A stretch of 64,000 nt of DNA from Parasphingopyxis algicola (GCF_013378075.1 NZ_CP051131.1:2988501-3052500), one strand, 5' to 3'. Counted from the first letter of the stretch, positions 1 to 8,152 are shown. Made by a program: numbers and translations. The notes: generated by a model not told the origin, from the letters alone.

Positions 1-674
1 ACCATCTCGCGCAGCTGGTCGATCGTCTCGACCATGCCGCCCAGATCGTCATAGGTGACGTCGGCGCGGCGCGCCTCGGTCGGTTCGCTATATTCGGACT
101 TGAGTTCGACGACCGTGTTCTCGTCGATATGGACGATGCCCTTGGGCGTCGTCGCGGTGACGACGAGCCGGACCTCCTGCAGCGCATAGGCCGGAGCGTT
201 CATCATCTGGCGGAGCTGGGGCGGCATATCGCCGCGCTCGACCGGGCGCTGGCCCGCGGTGGCGACGACATCGCCCTGGGTCAGCGGCTTCATGCCGAAG
301 CTGCGCTTGAGCGCTTCGGCGTTGCCGTGGAGTTTCAGGTTGCGCTGTGCGGGTGCGAACACGACGCGTTTCGCCGGACTCGATTCAGCCTTTTCGACGG
401 TGACGAAATCGCCCGACCCCGCACCGGCATTGGCCCGCTGGAGCCCGTCGATGCGCAGGATCGCGAGTCCTTCATCCTCCTGATAGGGAAGGACGGCCCG
501 GGCCGGCGTCGTGCGCTTGCCGGTGATCGTAACGACATCGCCTTCGGTGAGGCCGAGCGCGGACATCGTTTCGCGCGACATGCGCGCGAGGCCGCGGCCG
601 GAGTCTTCGGGCCGCGCATTGGCAACCTGGAGCTTCAGACCTTCATCGGCGGGCGGGGCTTCGGCGTCGGCCAT
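1..674 (-). CDS. CDC48/VAT-type AAA+ ATPase, N-terminal part (cut by window edge)
   Basis: The frame read leftwards from an ATG at 672-674 stays open to the edge, giving 224 codons. Residues 10-100 fit the double-psi barrel N domain of CDC48 proteins (GRGLARMS near residue 27, GDVVTITGKR near 45). The following stretch fits the second N subdomain, and the visible part ends at YDDLGGM, the usual entry to the first AAA module. These ATPases are hexameric unfoldases that remodel or extract protein substrates. GGGAG lies 4 nt before the ATG. The two ATPase modules lie outside the window, so Walker motifs cannot be checked. Confidence 0.85.
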   Translation of the reverse strand, partial: MADAEAPPADEGLKLQVANARPEDSGRGLARMSRETMSALGLTEGDVVTITGKRTTPARAVLPYQEDEGLAILRIDGLQRANAGAGSGDFVTVEKAESSPAKRVVFAPAQRNLKLHGNAEALKRSFGMKPLTQGDVVATAGQRPVERGDMPPQLRQMMNAPAYALQEVRLVVTATTPKGIVHIDENTVVELKSEYSEPTEARRADVTYDDLGGMVETIDQLREM

Positions 675-792
675 GGGGACTCCCTTGCAGTGACAGGGTC
701 CTACATAGGGGGTGGAACGCGCATTGCGAACCGTCTCCGGGCGAGCCCCGTGGCCGGCGGGCAGACGCTGATGGGGAGCACGCAAAAAAAAC

Positions 793-822
793 GGGCCGGC
801 CAAAGAGGGGCATGGCCGGCCC
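793..822 (-). terminator. Intrinsic terminator-like hairpin reading leftwards
   Basis: A perfect 9-bp GC stem (793-801 with 814-822) encloses a 12-nt loop. On the minus strand it is followed by eight T residues (784-791). No minus-strand gene ends here: the next gene to the right (979) is on the plus strand. It may therefore end a short untranslated minus-strand transcript, or be a leftover terminator. Confidence 0.6.
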
Positions 823-875
823 GAAGGGTCTTAGGAGAGGATGCCTGATAAGGCCCCGCCTATTTGGGTTTCAAA

Positions 876-925
876 TTGCAATTGTGCAAGTGCGAAAAAT
901 TTGCTAAGGATTGCACGTTATGCAA
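876..925. promoter_or_regulatory. Two TTGCA-N4/5-TGCAA inverted repeats upstream of the LysR gene
   Basis: TTGCA-N4-TGCAA lies at 876-889 and TTGCA-N5-TGCAA at 911-925, with centres about 36 bp apart. The second contains T-N11-A (912-924), the general LysR-type recognition pattern. A paired arrangement just upstream of a LysR gene suggests autoregulation. Binding is inferred. Confidence 0.5.
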
Positions 926-978
926 CTCACCGTCCGGCGCGGCGCGGTACAAAGCACCGGACCAGCAGGAGCGAGTTC

Positions 979-1908
979 ATGCGCAGATTGCCGCCGCTGA
1001 CCGCGATCGAAGCCTTTGTGCAGGTCGCGCGGCTCGGATCGGTGAAGGCGGCCGCCGAAGAATTGTCGCTGTCCTCGCCCGCGCTCAGCCGCCGGGTGCA
1101 GAATCTCGAGCATTTCCTAGGCCGCTTGCTGTTCGAGCGCCGCCACCATGCGATGGTCCTCACCGAGGATGGCGAAGCGTTGCTGGCCCGCGTATCGGCG
1201 CCGCTGGACGAGCTGGCGTCGGCCATCGAACTGTCGACGGGGCAGGCCGATCTCGTCCGGCTGCGCCTCGGCGTGCTGCCGCTCTTCGCTTCGCAGCGCC
1301 TGATCGGCGAATTGCCGGAGTTGCGCGAGATGCATCCCGAGCTTCATATCGATATCGACACGGCCGCCCATGGCACGGCGCGGTTGGGCGACGGACTGGA
1401 TGCGGCGATCACGCTCGCCCAGTCGATAGACCCGGGCCTCTATTCGCGCGAAATCGATCATAACATCATCACGCCGATCGCCGCGCGCGGGCTGACGGTG
1501 CGCGGCGCGCCTGTGACCCATCCCGAACAGATCGCCGGGCTCACCATCCTGCTGCACCGGGACATGCCGGAGACCTTCCAGTTCTGGCGCAACGCGGTCG
1601 GCTATCCCAATCTCGAACCCGCGGCCGAGGATCATTTCGATTCGGGCCAGCTGATGCTCGATGCCGCGGCGCAGGGGCTCGGCGTCGCCTTCATGCTCGA
1701 TTCGCATCTCCACGATGCAGACGACGACCGGCTGGTCCGCCTGTTCGATACCGAGGTGGAGAGCCCGTACAGCTACTGGTTCGCTTGCCGCCGCTCGGCG
1801 CTCCGGCGCAAGCCGGTCAAGCTGTTCCACGACTGGCTGTTCAGCCGCGTCTGCCGCCAGTCCAGCGGCCAGCCGGCCGCCAGCGCGGCTATTGCTGCAG
1901 CAATTTGA
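979..1908 (+). CDS. LysR-family transcriptional regulator, GcvA-like
   Basis: 309 aa. A winged helix-turn-helix occupies residues 1-65 (LPPLTAIEAFVQVARLGS, then SSPALSRRVQNLE), followed by a periplasmic-binding-like effector domain from about 90 to 295. The opening PPLTAIEAF is typical of the GcvA subgroup. The open frame extends upstream to 841, but the ATG at 979 has AGGAG 8 nt before it and begins exactly at the domain, so it was chosen. The 3' end overlaps the convergent SDR gene by 20 nt. Paired TTGCA palindromes upstream suggest autoregulation. The target is unknown; the convergent SDR and cyclophilin genes are not obvious candidates. Confidence 0.88.
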   Translation: MRRLPPLTAIEAFVQVARLGSVKAAAEELSLSSPALSRRVQNLEHFLGRLLFERRHHAMVLTEDGEALLARVSAPLDELASAIELSTGQADLVRLRLGVLPLFASQRLIGELPELREMHPELHIDIDTAAHGTARLGDGLDAAITLAQSIDPGLYSREIDHNIITPIAARGLTVRGAPVTHPEQIAGLTILLHRDMPETFQFWRNAVGYPNLEPAAEDHFDSGQLMLDAAAQGLGVAFMLDSHLHDADDDRLVRLFDTEVESPYSYWFACRRSALRRKPVKLFHDWLFSRVCRQSSGQPAASAAIAAAI

Positions 1909-2650
1909 CGATTTCGCGGGTAACGGCGCGGGGCGCCAGCCGGTTTGACTGGACCATCGCCTTGTTGACCGCGCCCGGAATCACGATCGCCTTGTTCTTC
2001 GCCAGACCCTTCAGCCCGGCTTCGACCACCGATTCGGGTTCGCCGGCGAATTTCTGGAACAGGGTCGTGTCGGTCATGTCGGCGCGATGGGCGAATTCGG
2101 TCTTGGTCGCGCCGGGGCACAGTGCGGTGACCGCGATATTGTGCGACTCCAGTTCCTCGTGCAGCGCTTCGGAGAGCGACAGGACGAACGCCTTGCTCGC
2201 ATAATAGACGGCCATGCCGGGCCCGGCCTGGAAGGACGCGGTCGACGCGACGTTGAGGATCGCGCCGCCGCCATTGGCGAGCATGCTCGGGATCACCCGG
2301 TGGCAGAGCTGGGTAACCGCGAGCACATTCACCTGGATCATGTCGGTCTGGTCGCCGATCGGCAGGTTGCGAAACTCGCCGCGCGCGCCGAAACCGGCAT
2401 TGTTGATCAGCGTGCCGACATGCGCGCCGGCCTGCTCGATCGTTTCGACGATCGCGTCGGGCGCGTCGTAATCGCTCAGATCCTCCGAGATCACGATCGT
2501 GTCGGGGCCGAGCTCTTCGGCCAGTTCCTTGAGCTTGTTCTTGCGCCGCGCGACGATGGCGACCTTGTCGCCGCGCTTCGCGCAGGCCCGGGCGAACAAT
2601 TTGCCGAGCCCGCTCGATGCGCCGGTGACGAGGGTATAGGGGTTGGCCAT
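1889..2650 (-). CDS. Short-chain dehydrogenase/reductase (SDR)
   Basis: 253 aa, the normal size for a classical SDR. It has the cofactor motif TGASSGLG at residues 9-16, NNAG near 88 and the catalytic YYASK near 150, with an upstream Ser in the VASTASF segment. Arginine and lysine after the glycine-rich motif (ARRKNK, about residue 34) favour NADP(H). It starts 4 nt after the stop of the cyclophilin gene, so the two are probably co-transcribed and coupled. The substrate cannot be told from sequence. Its 3' end overlaps the convergent LysR gene. Confidence 0.88.
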   Translation of the reverse strand: MANPYTLVTGASSGLGKLFARACAKRGDKVAIVARRKNKLKELAEELGPDTIVISEDLSDYDAPDAIVETIEQAGAHVGTLINNAGFGARGEFRNLPIGDQTDMIQVNVLAVTQLCHRVIPSMLANGGGAILNVASTASFQAGPGMAVYYASKAFVLSLSEALHEELESHNIAVTALCPGATKTEFAHRADMTDTTLFQKFAGEPESVVEAGLKGLAKNKAIVIPGAVNKAMVQSNRLAPRAVTREIVKLLQQ

Positions 2651-2654
2651 CAGC

Positions 2655-3101
2655 CTAGCCGACGGTCATCGACTTGATGACGCCGGGATTGGCCGGCGGT
2701 TCGCCCTTGGGCAGCGCGTCGACATGTTCCATGCCGGAGATCACCTCGCCCCAGACCGTATACTGGCCGTCGAGGAACTCGGAATCGTCGAAGCAGATGA
2801 AGAACTGACTGTTCGCGCTGTTCGGGTCCTGCGCGCGCGCCATCGAACAGGTGCCGCGGACATGCGGTTCGCTGTTGAACTCCTGTTCGAGATTCGGCTT
2901 GTCCGAACCGTGCATACCGGTGCCCGTCGGATCGCCGCCCTGCGCCATGAAGCCGGGGATCACGCGATGGAAGACGACGCCGTCGTAAAAACCGTCCTTG
3001 GCCAGCTCGGAAATCCGGGCGACATGGTTGGGCGCAAGGTCGGGGCGCAGCTTGATGACGACATCGCCGCTGTCGAGCGAGATGGTAAGCGTATCGGACA
3101 T
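2655..3101 (-). CDS. Cyclophilin-type peptidyl-prolyl cis-trans isomerase
   Basis: 148 aa, matching the short cytoplasmic single-domain cyclophilins (PpiB type). The active-site signature is visible: FHRVIPGFMAQGGDPTGTG, then SMARA and SQFFICF. No signal peptide is present, so it acts in the cytosol on prolyl bonds of folding proteins. Two ATGs lie 6 nt apart; the second (3099-3101) has AGGAG at 9 nt, while the first has only 3 nt, so the second was chosen. It is the first gene of a two-gene operon with the SDR. Confidence 0.92.
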   Translation of the reverse strand: MSDTLTISLDSGDVVIKLRPDLAPNHVARISELAKDGFYDGVVFHRVIPGFMAQGGDPTGTGMHGSDKPNLEQEFNSEPHVRGTCSMARAQDPNSANSQFFICFDDSEFLDGQYTVWGEVISGMEHVDALPKGEPPANPGVIKSMTVG

Positions 3102-3145
3102 GAACATTATCTCCTACTTAAAAATACCGGTCCAGCTACACCGTT

Positions 3146-3215
3146 GGTCCTGAGCTTGTCGAAGGGCGTTTTCCCAACGGAGAAGCGGGCTTCGACAGGC
3201 TCAGAGCCCTAACGG
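3146..3215. repeat. REP-like inverted repeat (GAGC-TGTCGAAG type)
   Basis: The arms CTGAGCTTGTCGAAG (3150-3163) and CTTCGACAGGCTCAG (3190-3204) face each other in the gap between the cyclophilin gene and the LLM oxidoreductase gene. A related, longer element lies at 14629-14760. Palindromes of this wording are widespread between genes in sphingomonads, from general knowledge. No coding sense was found. Confidence 0.75.
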
Positions 3216-3245
3216 GACCGGAGCAACATGGCTTTGCTGGTCTCC

Positions 3246-4280
3246 CTAGGCAGCCTTGGCGCGCGAGGCCAGCCCATATTCTTCGGCGACAAGGCGATAG
3301 CTGTCCCGCCGGGCTTCGTGATCGGCCATGATATTGACGAGCATCATCTCGTCCGCGCCATATTCCCTTGCCACGTCGTCCAGCGCCGTGCGGCATTCGG
3401 CCGGGGTGCCGTGGATTACCCGGCGCTTGCGGGTCGAAAGCGCGGCCGGGTTGTTGTCCAGCCACTCCTCCGCGGTCTCGATCGCCGGGACGGGAATCAG
3501 CACGTTGCGCCGCAGCAGCGCGCCGAGCATCGCCGCGGGCTTGCCGAGCCGCGCCGCCGTTTCGGCATTCTCCGCCGCGATCACCCAGCTCGCGACCATC
3601 GTATGCGGCTGGGCGAGCCGCGCCGATGGCTTGAAGCGCGCGCGATATTCGGCCGTCATCGCCGCGCCTTCGGGATTGATGAAATCGGCGAAGCAATAGG
3701 GGAGACCGGCCTCGGCCGCCCAGAGCGCGCTGTCCATCGACGAGCCGAGCAGCCAGATGTCGGGCGTTCCGCCGCCCGATGGCAGCGTGTCCGCCAGCGG
3801 CGCGAAGGGATGATCCTCGGGCAGCGTGCCGTCGAAATAGGCGAGCAGTTCGGCGAGATTGTTGGGAAAATCGTCATGCGGCATCCGCCGGCTGCGGTCG
3901 CGCTGCAGCGCGAGCATGATCCGGCCGTCCCCGCCCGGCGCGCGGCCGAGCCCGAGATCGATGCGGCCCGGCGCCAGCGCGCTGAGCAGCGCAAAGGTCT
4001 CGGCGACCTTGAACGGCGAATAGTGCGGCAGCATGATCCCGCCCGATCCGACGCGGATCCGTGTCGTCGCCTGCGCGATCGGACCGATCAGCGCTTCGGG
4101 CGTGGCGCCGGCCAGCGCCGGACTCGCATGATGTTCGGCGACCCAGTAGCGATGATAGCCGAGGGCATCGGCATGGCGCGCCAGGTCGATCGTATCGGCG
4201 ATCGCGTCGGCGGCGGTCCGGCCCTCGGCGATCGGCGACTGGTCGAGTACGGAGAGGCGGTATTCGGGCATATCGCGCAT
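3246..4280 (-). CDS. LLM-class flavin-dependent oxidoreductase
   Basis: 344 aa, the family's normal length. It opens with SVLDQSPIAEG and has WVAEHHASPALAGATPE near residue 46 and GSGGIMLPHYSPFKVAE near 77, all hallmarks of the luciferase-like MsnO8 subgroup. These proteins use FMN (or F420) to oxidise unknown substrates in the cytosol. Translation could begin at 4280 or at the second ATG (4271); no strong ribosome site favours either. It is probably monocistronic, flanked by a REP element and the divergent mgtE. The substrate is not predictable. Confidence 0.88.
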   Translation of the reverse strand: MRDMPEYRLSVLDQSPIAEGRTAADAIADTIDLARHADALGYHRYWVAEHHASPALAGATPEALIGPIAQATTRIRVGSGGIMLPHYSPFKVAETFALLSALAPGRIDLGLGRAPGGDGRIMLALQRDRSRRMPHDDFPNNLAELLAYFDGTLPEDHPFAPLADTLPSGGGTPDIWLLGSSMDSALWAAEAGLPYCFADFINPEGAAMTAEYRARFKPSARLAQPHTMVASWVIAAENAETAARLGKPAAMLGALLRRNVLIPVPAIETAEEWLDNNPAALSTRKRRVIHGTPAECRTALDDVAREYGADEMMLVNIMADHEARRDSYRLVAEEYGLASRAKAA

Positions 4281-4377
4281 AGTAGCCCATCGTCCGCGCG
4301 AAGAAAGGCTGACAAGCGGTTCGGTTTCGGTTTAAGGCGCTGACGGGCCATCGGGATCGCACGAGGGAGGGCGCCGC

Positions 4378-5784
4378 ATGAGTGAAACCGCCGCTGACGC
4401 TCCCGAAACGGAAAATCCCGAAACCGATCTCGACAAGGACGACCGGCTGAAACCGGAATTCGTCAATGCCGTCGTCGTTTCGCTGGAATCGGGCGACGAC
4501 GAGGCCGCGCGCGAACTGGCCGGCCGCCTCCATCCCGCCGATATCGCCGACCTGTTCGAACAGGTCGAGCGGGACCGGCGCGCCGATCTCGCCGGGGCGC
4601 TCTCCGAACTGCTCGACGGCGAAGTCCTGGCGGAGATGAACGATTTCGTCCGCGAGGCGCTGGTCGACGAACTCGACAATGAGCAGGTCGCCGACCTCGC
4701 CGCCAACCTCGAGACCGACGATGCCGTCGCGATCATCGAGGACATGGAAGCCGGCGATCAGCGCGAGGTGCTCGATGCGCTCGAACCCGACGACCGGGCG
4801 GCGATCGAGGAAGCGCTCACCTATCCCGAAGAGTCCGCCGGCCGCGTCATGCAGCGCGAGCTCGTCGCGGTGCACGAGAATATGACGGTCGGCGATGTCA
4901 TCGATTTCCTGCGCGACAGTCAGGACGACACGATGGATTTCTGGGAAATCTTCGTCGTCGACACCGCCCATCACCCGGTTGGCACCTGTGCGCTGAGCTG
5001 GATTCTCCGCACGCCCCGCGATTTTTCGATTTCCGACGTGATGAAGCGGGAACAGACGCTGATCCCGGTCGATATGGACCAGGAGGAGGTCGCACTGCGC
5101 TTCCAGAAATACGGGCTGATCTCGGCCGCCGTGGTCGACGATGCGGGGCGGCTCGTCGGTATGATCACGGTCGACGATATCGTCGACATCATCTCCGAAG
5201 AGGCGGGCGAGGATATCCTCAGGCTGTCGGGCGCGGGCGAGGGCGATATCAACCAGCCGATCGGCGAGGCCTATAGCGGCCGCGTCCGCTGGCTGGTCGC
5301 CAATCTCGGCACGGCGCTCGTCGCGAGCTTCATCATTTCGCTGTTCGGCGCGGCGATCGAGGAGATGGTCGCGCTCGCCATCCTGATGCCGATCGTCGCC
5401 TCGATCGGCGGCAATGCGGGGACCCAGACCATGGCGGTCGCGGTGCGCGCGCTGGCGATCAACGAGCTGACGCGCTCCAACACATGGCGGACGATCCGGC
5501 AGGAACTCGCGGTCGCCATATTGAACGGCGCGACGATCGCGGTGCTGATCGGCATCGGGGCCGCGCTCGTGTTTTCGAACTGGGCATTGGGCGGGGTCAT
5601 CGCGGCGGCGATGCTCGTCAACATCATCATCGCCGGGCTCGCCGGCGTGTTCGTACCGGTCATTCTCGACCGGCTGAAGCAGGACCCGGCCGTCGCGTCA
5701 TCGGTGTTCGTCACGATGATCACGGACTCCATCGGTTTCCTCGCCTTTCTCGGCTTCGCGGTCGCGTCGGGCCTGGTCGGGTAG
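4378..5784 (+). CDS. mgtE: Magnesium transporter MgtE
   Basis: 468 aa, full length. An acidic N-terminal MgtE_N superhelix runs from about 30 to 150 (LHPADIADLFEQ). Two CBS domains follow at 150-285 (MQRELVAVHENMTVGDVI; MKREQTLIPVD; GMITVDDIVDII). The C-terminal membrane domain has about five helices from about 305 (NLGTALVASFIISLFG; GGNAGTQTMAVAVRAL lines the pore region). MgtE is a dimeric Mg2+ channel in the inner membrane, gated by Mg2+ binding to the N and CBS domains. A GGAGGG site precedes the ATG. A nested palindromic repeat array begins directly after the stop. Confidence 0.96.
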   Translation: MSETAADAPETENPETDLDKDDRLKPEFVNAVVVSLESGDDEAARELAGRLHPADIADLFEQVERDRRADLAGALSELLDGEVLAEMNDFVREALVDELDNEQVADLAANLETDDAVAIIEDMEAGDQREVLDALEPDDRAAIEEALTYPEESAGRVMQRELVAVHENMTVGDVIDFLRDSQDDTMDFWEIFVVDTAHHPVGTCALSWILRTPRDFSISDVMKREQTLIPVDMDQEEVALRFQKYGLISAAVVDDAGRLVGMITVDDIVDIISEEAGEDILRLSGAGEGDINQPIGEAYSGRVRWLVANLGTALVASFIISLFGAAIEEMVALAILMPIVASIGGNAGTQTMAVAVRALAINELTRSNTWRTIRQELAVAILNGATIAVLIGIGAALVFSNWALGGVIAAAMLVNIIIAGLAGVFVPVILDRLKQDPAVASSVFVTMITDSIGFLAFLGFAVASGLVG

Positions 5785-5786
5785 AG

Positions 5787-6016
5787 TTTTTTGTCAGACT
5801 CGACCTGTCGGTCGAGCGCGGCAGTTTCCTTTTGTCAGAATTTTCCTTGCGGAAAATCGCGGCACCGGCCCGCACCCCCTCCCGACCTCCCATTGAGTGT
5901 ACCCTAGTGGGAGGTCGGGAGGGGGTGCGGGCCGGTGCCGCGCTCGACCGTCGGGTCGAGTCTGACAAAAAGACTCCGGTGCGGCGCCCGAGCGAAGCGA
6001 AGGTCTGACAAAAACT
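5787..6016. repeat. Nested palindromic repeat array: one full 133-bp copy (inverted) plus two half copies
   Basis: The full copy spans 5834-5966. GTCAGA is followed by a hairpin (5840-5846 with 5851-5857), a 35-bp perfect hairpin (5858-5892 with 5908-5942, 15-nt loop) and a third hairpin (5943-5949 with 5954-5960), then closing TCTGAC. The loop is close to the reverse complement of the loop at 6538-6670, so this copy is inverted relative to the others. A left half copy (5793 to about 5825, with its CTCGACC hairpin) precedes it and a right half copy (about 5976-6013, ending TCTGACA) follows. No gene lies in the 298-bp gap. Confidence 0.9.
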
Positions 6017-6082
6017 GTCCCCCGCAACCGATCGCCAATCCGCACGCTTGATCGCGGGCGCTCGGCCGCCCAAATCAACACC

Positions 6083-6487
6083 ATGGCGACGTTGCACATT
6101 ACCAAGCCCGCCGTCGGATGCGATTCGATCGCCCGTATCCGGCAACGGCAAGCCCCGCGTATCGCCGATGGCGAGGTCACGATCACGACCCGCTACCGGC
6201 CGACGCGCCATGAGGAGCTGATCGGCGGTTCGATCTTCTGGATCATCAAGCACCGGCTCGTCGTCCGCCAGCGGATCCTCGGTTTCGTCGAGAGCGACGA
6301 CGGCCGCTGGAACATCCGGCTCGACCCAAGGCTCATCCCGGTCCGCGCCCGCCCGAAGCGGGCGCACCAGGGGTGGCGCTATCTGAAAGGCGAGGATGCG
6401 CCGGCGGATTTCGACGGCGACGAGGACGGGATCGCCGAGATGCCGGCCAAGATGCTCAACGAGCTGGCGCGGCTGGGGTTGGTGTGA
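6083..6487 (+). CDS. DUF1489 family protein
   Basis: 134 aa, close to the usual length of DUF1489 proteins, which are conserved in Alphaproteobacteria and have no established function. The opening LHITKPAVGCDS, the central STYRP-like segment TTRYRPTRHEELIGGSI and the tail segment GWRYLKGEDAP match the family pattern. It is soluble, without a signal peptide or membrane segment. The ATG at 6083 was chosen because the domain begins immediately after it, although no clear Shine-Dalgarno site is present. It stands alone between two copies of the palindromic repeat family. Confidence 0.8.
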   Translation: MATLHITKPAVGCDSIARIRQRQAPRIADGEVTITTRYRPTRHEELIGGSIFWIIKHRLVVRQRILGFVESDDGRWNIRLDPRLIPVRARPKRAHQGWRYLKGEDAPADFDGDEDGIAEMPAKMLNELARLGLV

Positions 6488-6537
6488 AGCGTTGATCCGG
6501 CTGTCGGTTTCGTTTGGGGAGCGGCGATTTCATCTTG

Positions 6538-6670
6538 GTCAGACTCGACCTTTCGGTCGAGCGCCGCACCAGCCCTCTCCCCCTCCCGGCCTCCCAACAG
6601 GGTACACTCAATGGGAGGCCGGGAGGGGGAGAGGGCCGGTGCGGCGACGTTGCGCGAGCAACGTTCTGAC
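6538..6670. repeat. Palindromic repeat family, full copy (133 bp)
   Basis: GTCAGA (6538-6543) and TCTGAC (6665-6670) close a unit of three hairpins: CTCGACC/GGTCGAG with loop TTTC, a long GC-rich hairpin of about 35 bp with a loop containing GGGTACACTCAA, and ACGTTGC/GCAACGT with loop GCGA. Length and order match the copies at 5834-5966, 20461-20592 and 50501-50633. It lies between convergent genes (DUF1489 and the GIN-domain protein). Confidence 0.9.
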
Positions 6671-6677
6671 AAAGTAT

Positions 6678-6716
6678 GCCCGGTGCCGCGACGTTGCGCG
6701 AGCAACGTTCTGATAA
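6678..6716. repeat. Right half copy of the palindromic repeat
   Basis: CCGGTGCCGCG is followed by the same ACGTTGC-GCGA-GCAACGT hairpin as the full copy just before it, then TCTGATAAG. It repeats the right end of the unit. It ends one base before the stop codon of the convergent GIN-domain gene (6718). Confidence 0.8.
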
Positions 6717-6717
6717 G

Positions 6718-7446
6718 TTAACGCCTGTCCAGGAATCCGCCGCAGCTGACCCGGCCCGATCCGACGCTGCGGTCGGTGCAGGCGGCGTTGCCGGAGACGA
6801 TCACGACGCCGTTGCCGACCGCCGTCACATCGGCCTCGCGCTCGGCCGCGATCTCGATACTGCCGGGGCCGTTGAGGTTGACGGTCAGATCGTCGACGGT
6901 GAGCCCCGCGCCCGCAACCGTGCCCGGGCCTTCGACCGTCACGCGGCCCGTCTCGGCATGGCCGCCCACTTCCATGATGCCCGCGCCGGTCACCGCCAGC
7001 GCGATATGATCGGCGTCGATCTCGCCGACCGCGAGCCGGCCGTTGCCGCCGAGGCTGGCGAGCAGCCGTCCGCCTTCCATCCGGTCGATCTCGAGATCGC
7101 CGGTACCGATGACCGTCGCCTGCTCGATTTCGTGGGTGGTCAGGTAGAGGATCGCCGATTGCGTCTCGCGTTCGCCCGGATAGCCGCCCCAATTGCTGGA
7201 AACGTTGCGGCGGACGCGCAGTGTGTTGCCGACGACCTGCACCGCAATCTCGTTGATCGCGCGGTGATGGCCTTCGGCATAGGCCGAGGATCCCCTTCCG
7301 GTGGTGACGCGGACGACAAACGGGCCCTGGACCTGGATCCGGTCGAAGCCGGTTACCGAATAGCCGCGCCGTTCGGCCGCCGCCGGTATCGCCAAAGTCA
7401 GGGTCAGTATCGATGCGATCGCTACGATCACCGCTCTTGCGATCAT
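6718..7446 (-). CDS. GIN-domain (DUF2807) secreted beta-helix protein
   Basis: 242 aa. A signal peptide is evident (hydrophobic stretch to about residue 25, AIPAAAERR). The rest is a repetitive, glycine-rich sequence with many VxGxG, LNGPGSIEI and VTGAGIMEV-like turns, the pattern of the DUF2807 right-handed beta helix (head, GIN domain). It is presumably periplasmic or on the cell surface; function unknown. Its ATG overlaps the stop of the upstream methyltransferase by 4 nt (ATGA), so translation is coupled. The open frame extends far upstream to 8079, but only the part from 7446 has a signal peptide and coherent composition. Confidence 0.82.
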   Translation of the reverse strand: MIARAVIVAIASILTLTLAIPAAAERRGYSVTGFDRIQVQGPFVVRVTTGRGSSAYAEGHHRAINEIAVQVVGNTLRVRRNVSSNWGGYPGERETQSAILYLTTHEIEQATVIGTGDLEIDRMEGGRLLASLGGNGRLAVGEIDADHIALAVTGAGIMEVGGHAETGRVTVEGPGTVAGAGLTVDDLTVNLNGPGSIEIAAEREADVTAVGNGVVIVSGNAACTDRSVGSGRVSCGGFLDRR

Positions 7447-8063
7447 ATCCTGGCTTCTCCCAATTCGACCCAGCCGGCCCAGCGCGGCGATTTTTCCATA
7501 TAGCCCTGCTCCTGCTCGCCGATCTTGAACCCGGCCCGGGCGATCGCCGCGCTGACCGGGCGGGTGAGATGGCAGCCGCCGCCGATCCGCTTCCAGACCG
7601 GTTCGATCCGCCGCTGCCATTTGGCGACCGATGCATCGGGAGCGGCGCCATGTTCGCAGAACAGCAACCGCCCCTCGGGTTTGAGGACGCGGCGCGCCTC
7701 GGCCAGCGCTTGCGCCTGGTCCTGCACCGAACACAGGGTGAAGGTCGTCAGCACCGTATCGAAGCTCGCATCGGGAAAGGGGAGGGCCTCGGCTATCCCG
7801 GGTTCGATATTGAACGGAATGCCTTCGGTCTTGGCGGCCTGATGCGCGCGGGTCAGCAGTTCGGGCGATGGGTCGACGCCCTCGACGCTGGTCACCTGAT
7901 GCGGGTCGTACAGCGCGAAATTGGCGCCGCCTCCGGCACCCAGCTCGAGCACCCGGCCGTGCGCGCGCGGCACGACCTTGGCGCGGCGTTTCATGACCGG
8001 CGGCTGCGTGCAGCAAAAGCCGATCAGGCGCGGTACGACGTATCTTTCCCAAAGCCCTGCCAT
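7443..8063 (-). CDS. Class I SAM-dependent methyltransferase
   Basis: 206 aa. SAM-binding motif I VLELGAGGGAN lies near residue 38, the acidic motif II GVDPSPELL near 64, and a post-motif SFDTVLTTFTLCSV near 99, followed by LKPEGRLLFCEHG. This is the Methyltransf_11 (UbiE-like) fold, and similar short proteins resemble phosphatidylethanolamine or small-molecule methyltransferases. The protein is cytosolic and its substrate is not predictable. It overlaps the downstream GIN gene by 4 nt and is divergent from the ArsR gene at 8153. Confidence 0.85.
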   Translation of the reverse strand: MAGLWERYVVPRLIGFCCTQPPVMKRRAKVVPRAHGRVLELGAGGGANFALYDPHQVTSVEGVDPSPELLTRAHQAAKTEGIPFNIEPGIAEALPFPDASFDTVLTTFTLCSVQDQAQALAEARRVLKPEGRLLFCEHGAAPDASVAKWQRRIEPVWKRIGGGCHLTRPVSAAIARAGFKIGEQEQGYMEKSPRWAGWVELGEARI

Positions 8064-8104
8064 CGCCTGATCGTGCCACGCGTGACTCTCCTCTGCCAGC
8101 GCTA

Positions 8105-8146
8105 AATAATTAAGAATTGACTTAATTAAGTAATCTCTTAATTATT
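8105..8146. promoter_or_regulatory. Symmetric triple-box operator upstream of arsR-like gene
   Basis: CTTAATTAAG (8121-8130) is flanked by the perfect inverted arms AATAATTAAGA (8105-8115) and TCTTAATTATT (8136-8146). All three boxes share one centre of symmetry at 8125.5. The 42-bp AT-rich block sits directly before the ArsR start codon in GC-rich DNA, as expected for an ArsR operator. It could also control the divergent methyltransferase gene. Confidence 0.7.
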
Positions 8147-8152
8147 AGATCC

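Noticed and set aside
3136-3696. Minus-strand frame covering the REP element and the end of the LLM gene
   Set aside because: It is a shadow of the LLM oxidoreductase in another frame and translates a non-coding palindrome.
5787-6016. CRISPR-like or rho-independent terminator array
   Set aside because: Units are palindromic and joined without regular unique spacers, so it is not a CRISPR. The long stem lacks a directly following T run, though the outer TTTTGTCAGA ends could aid termination.
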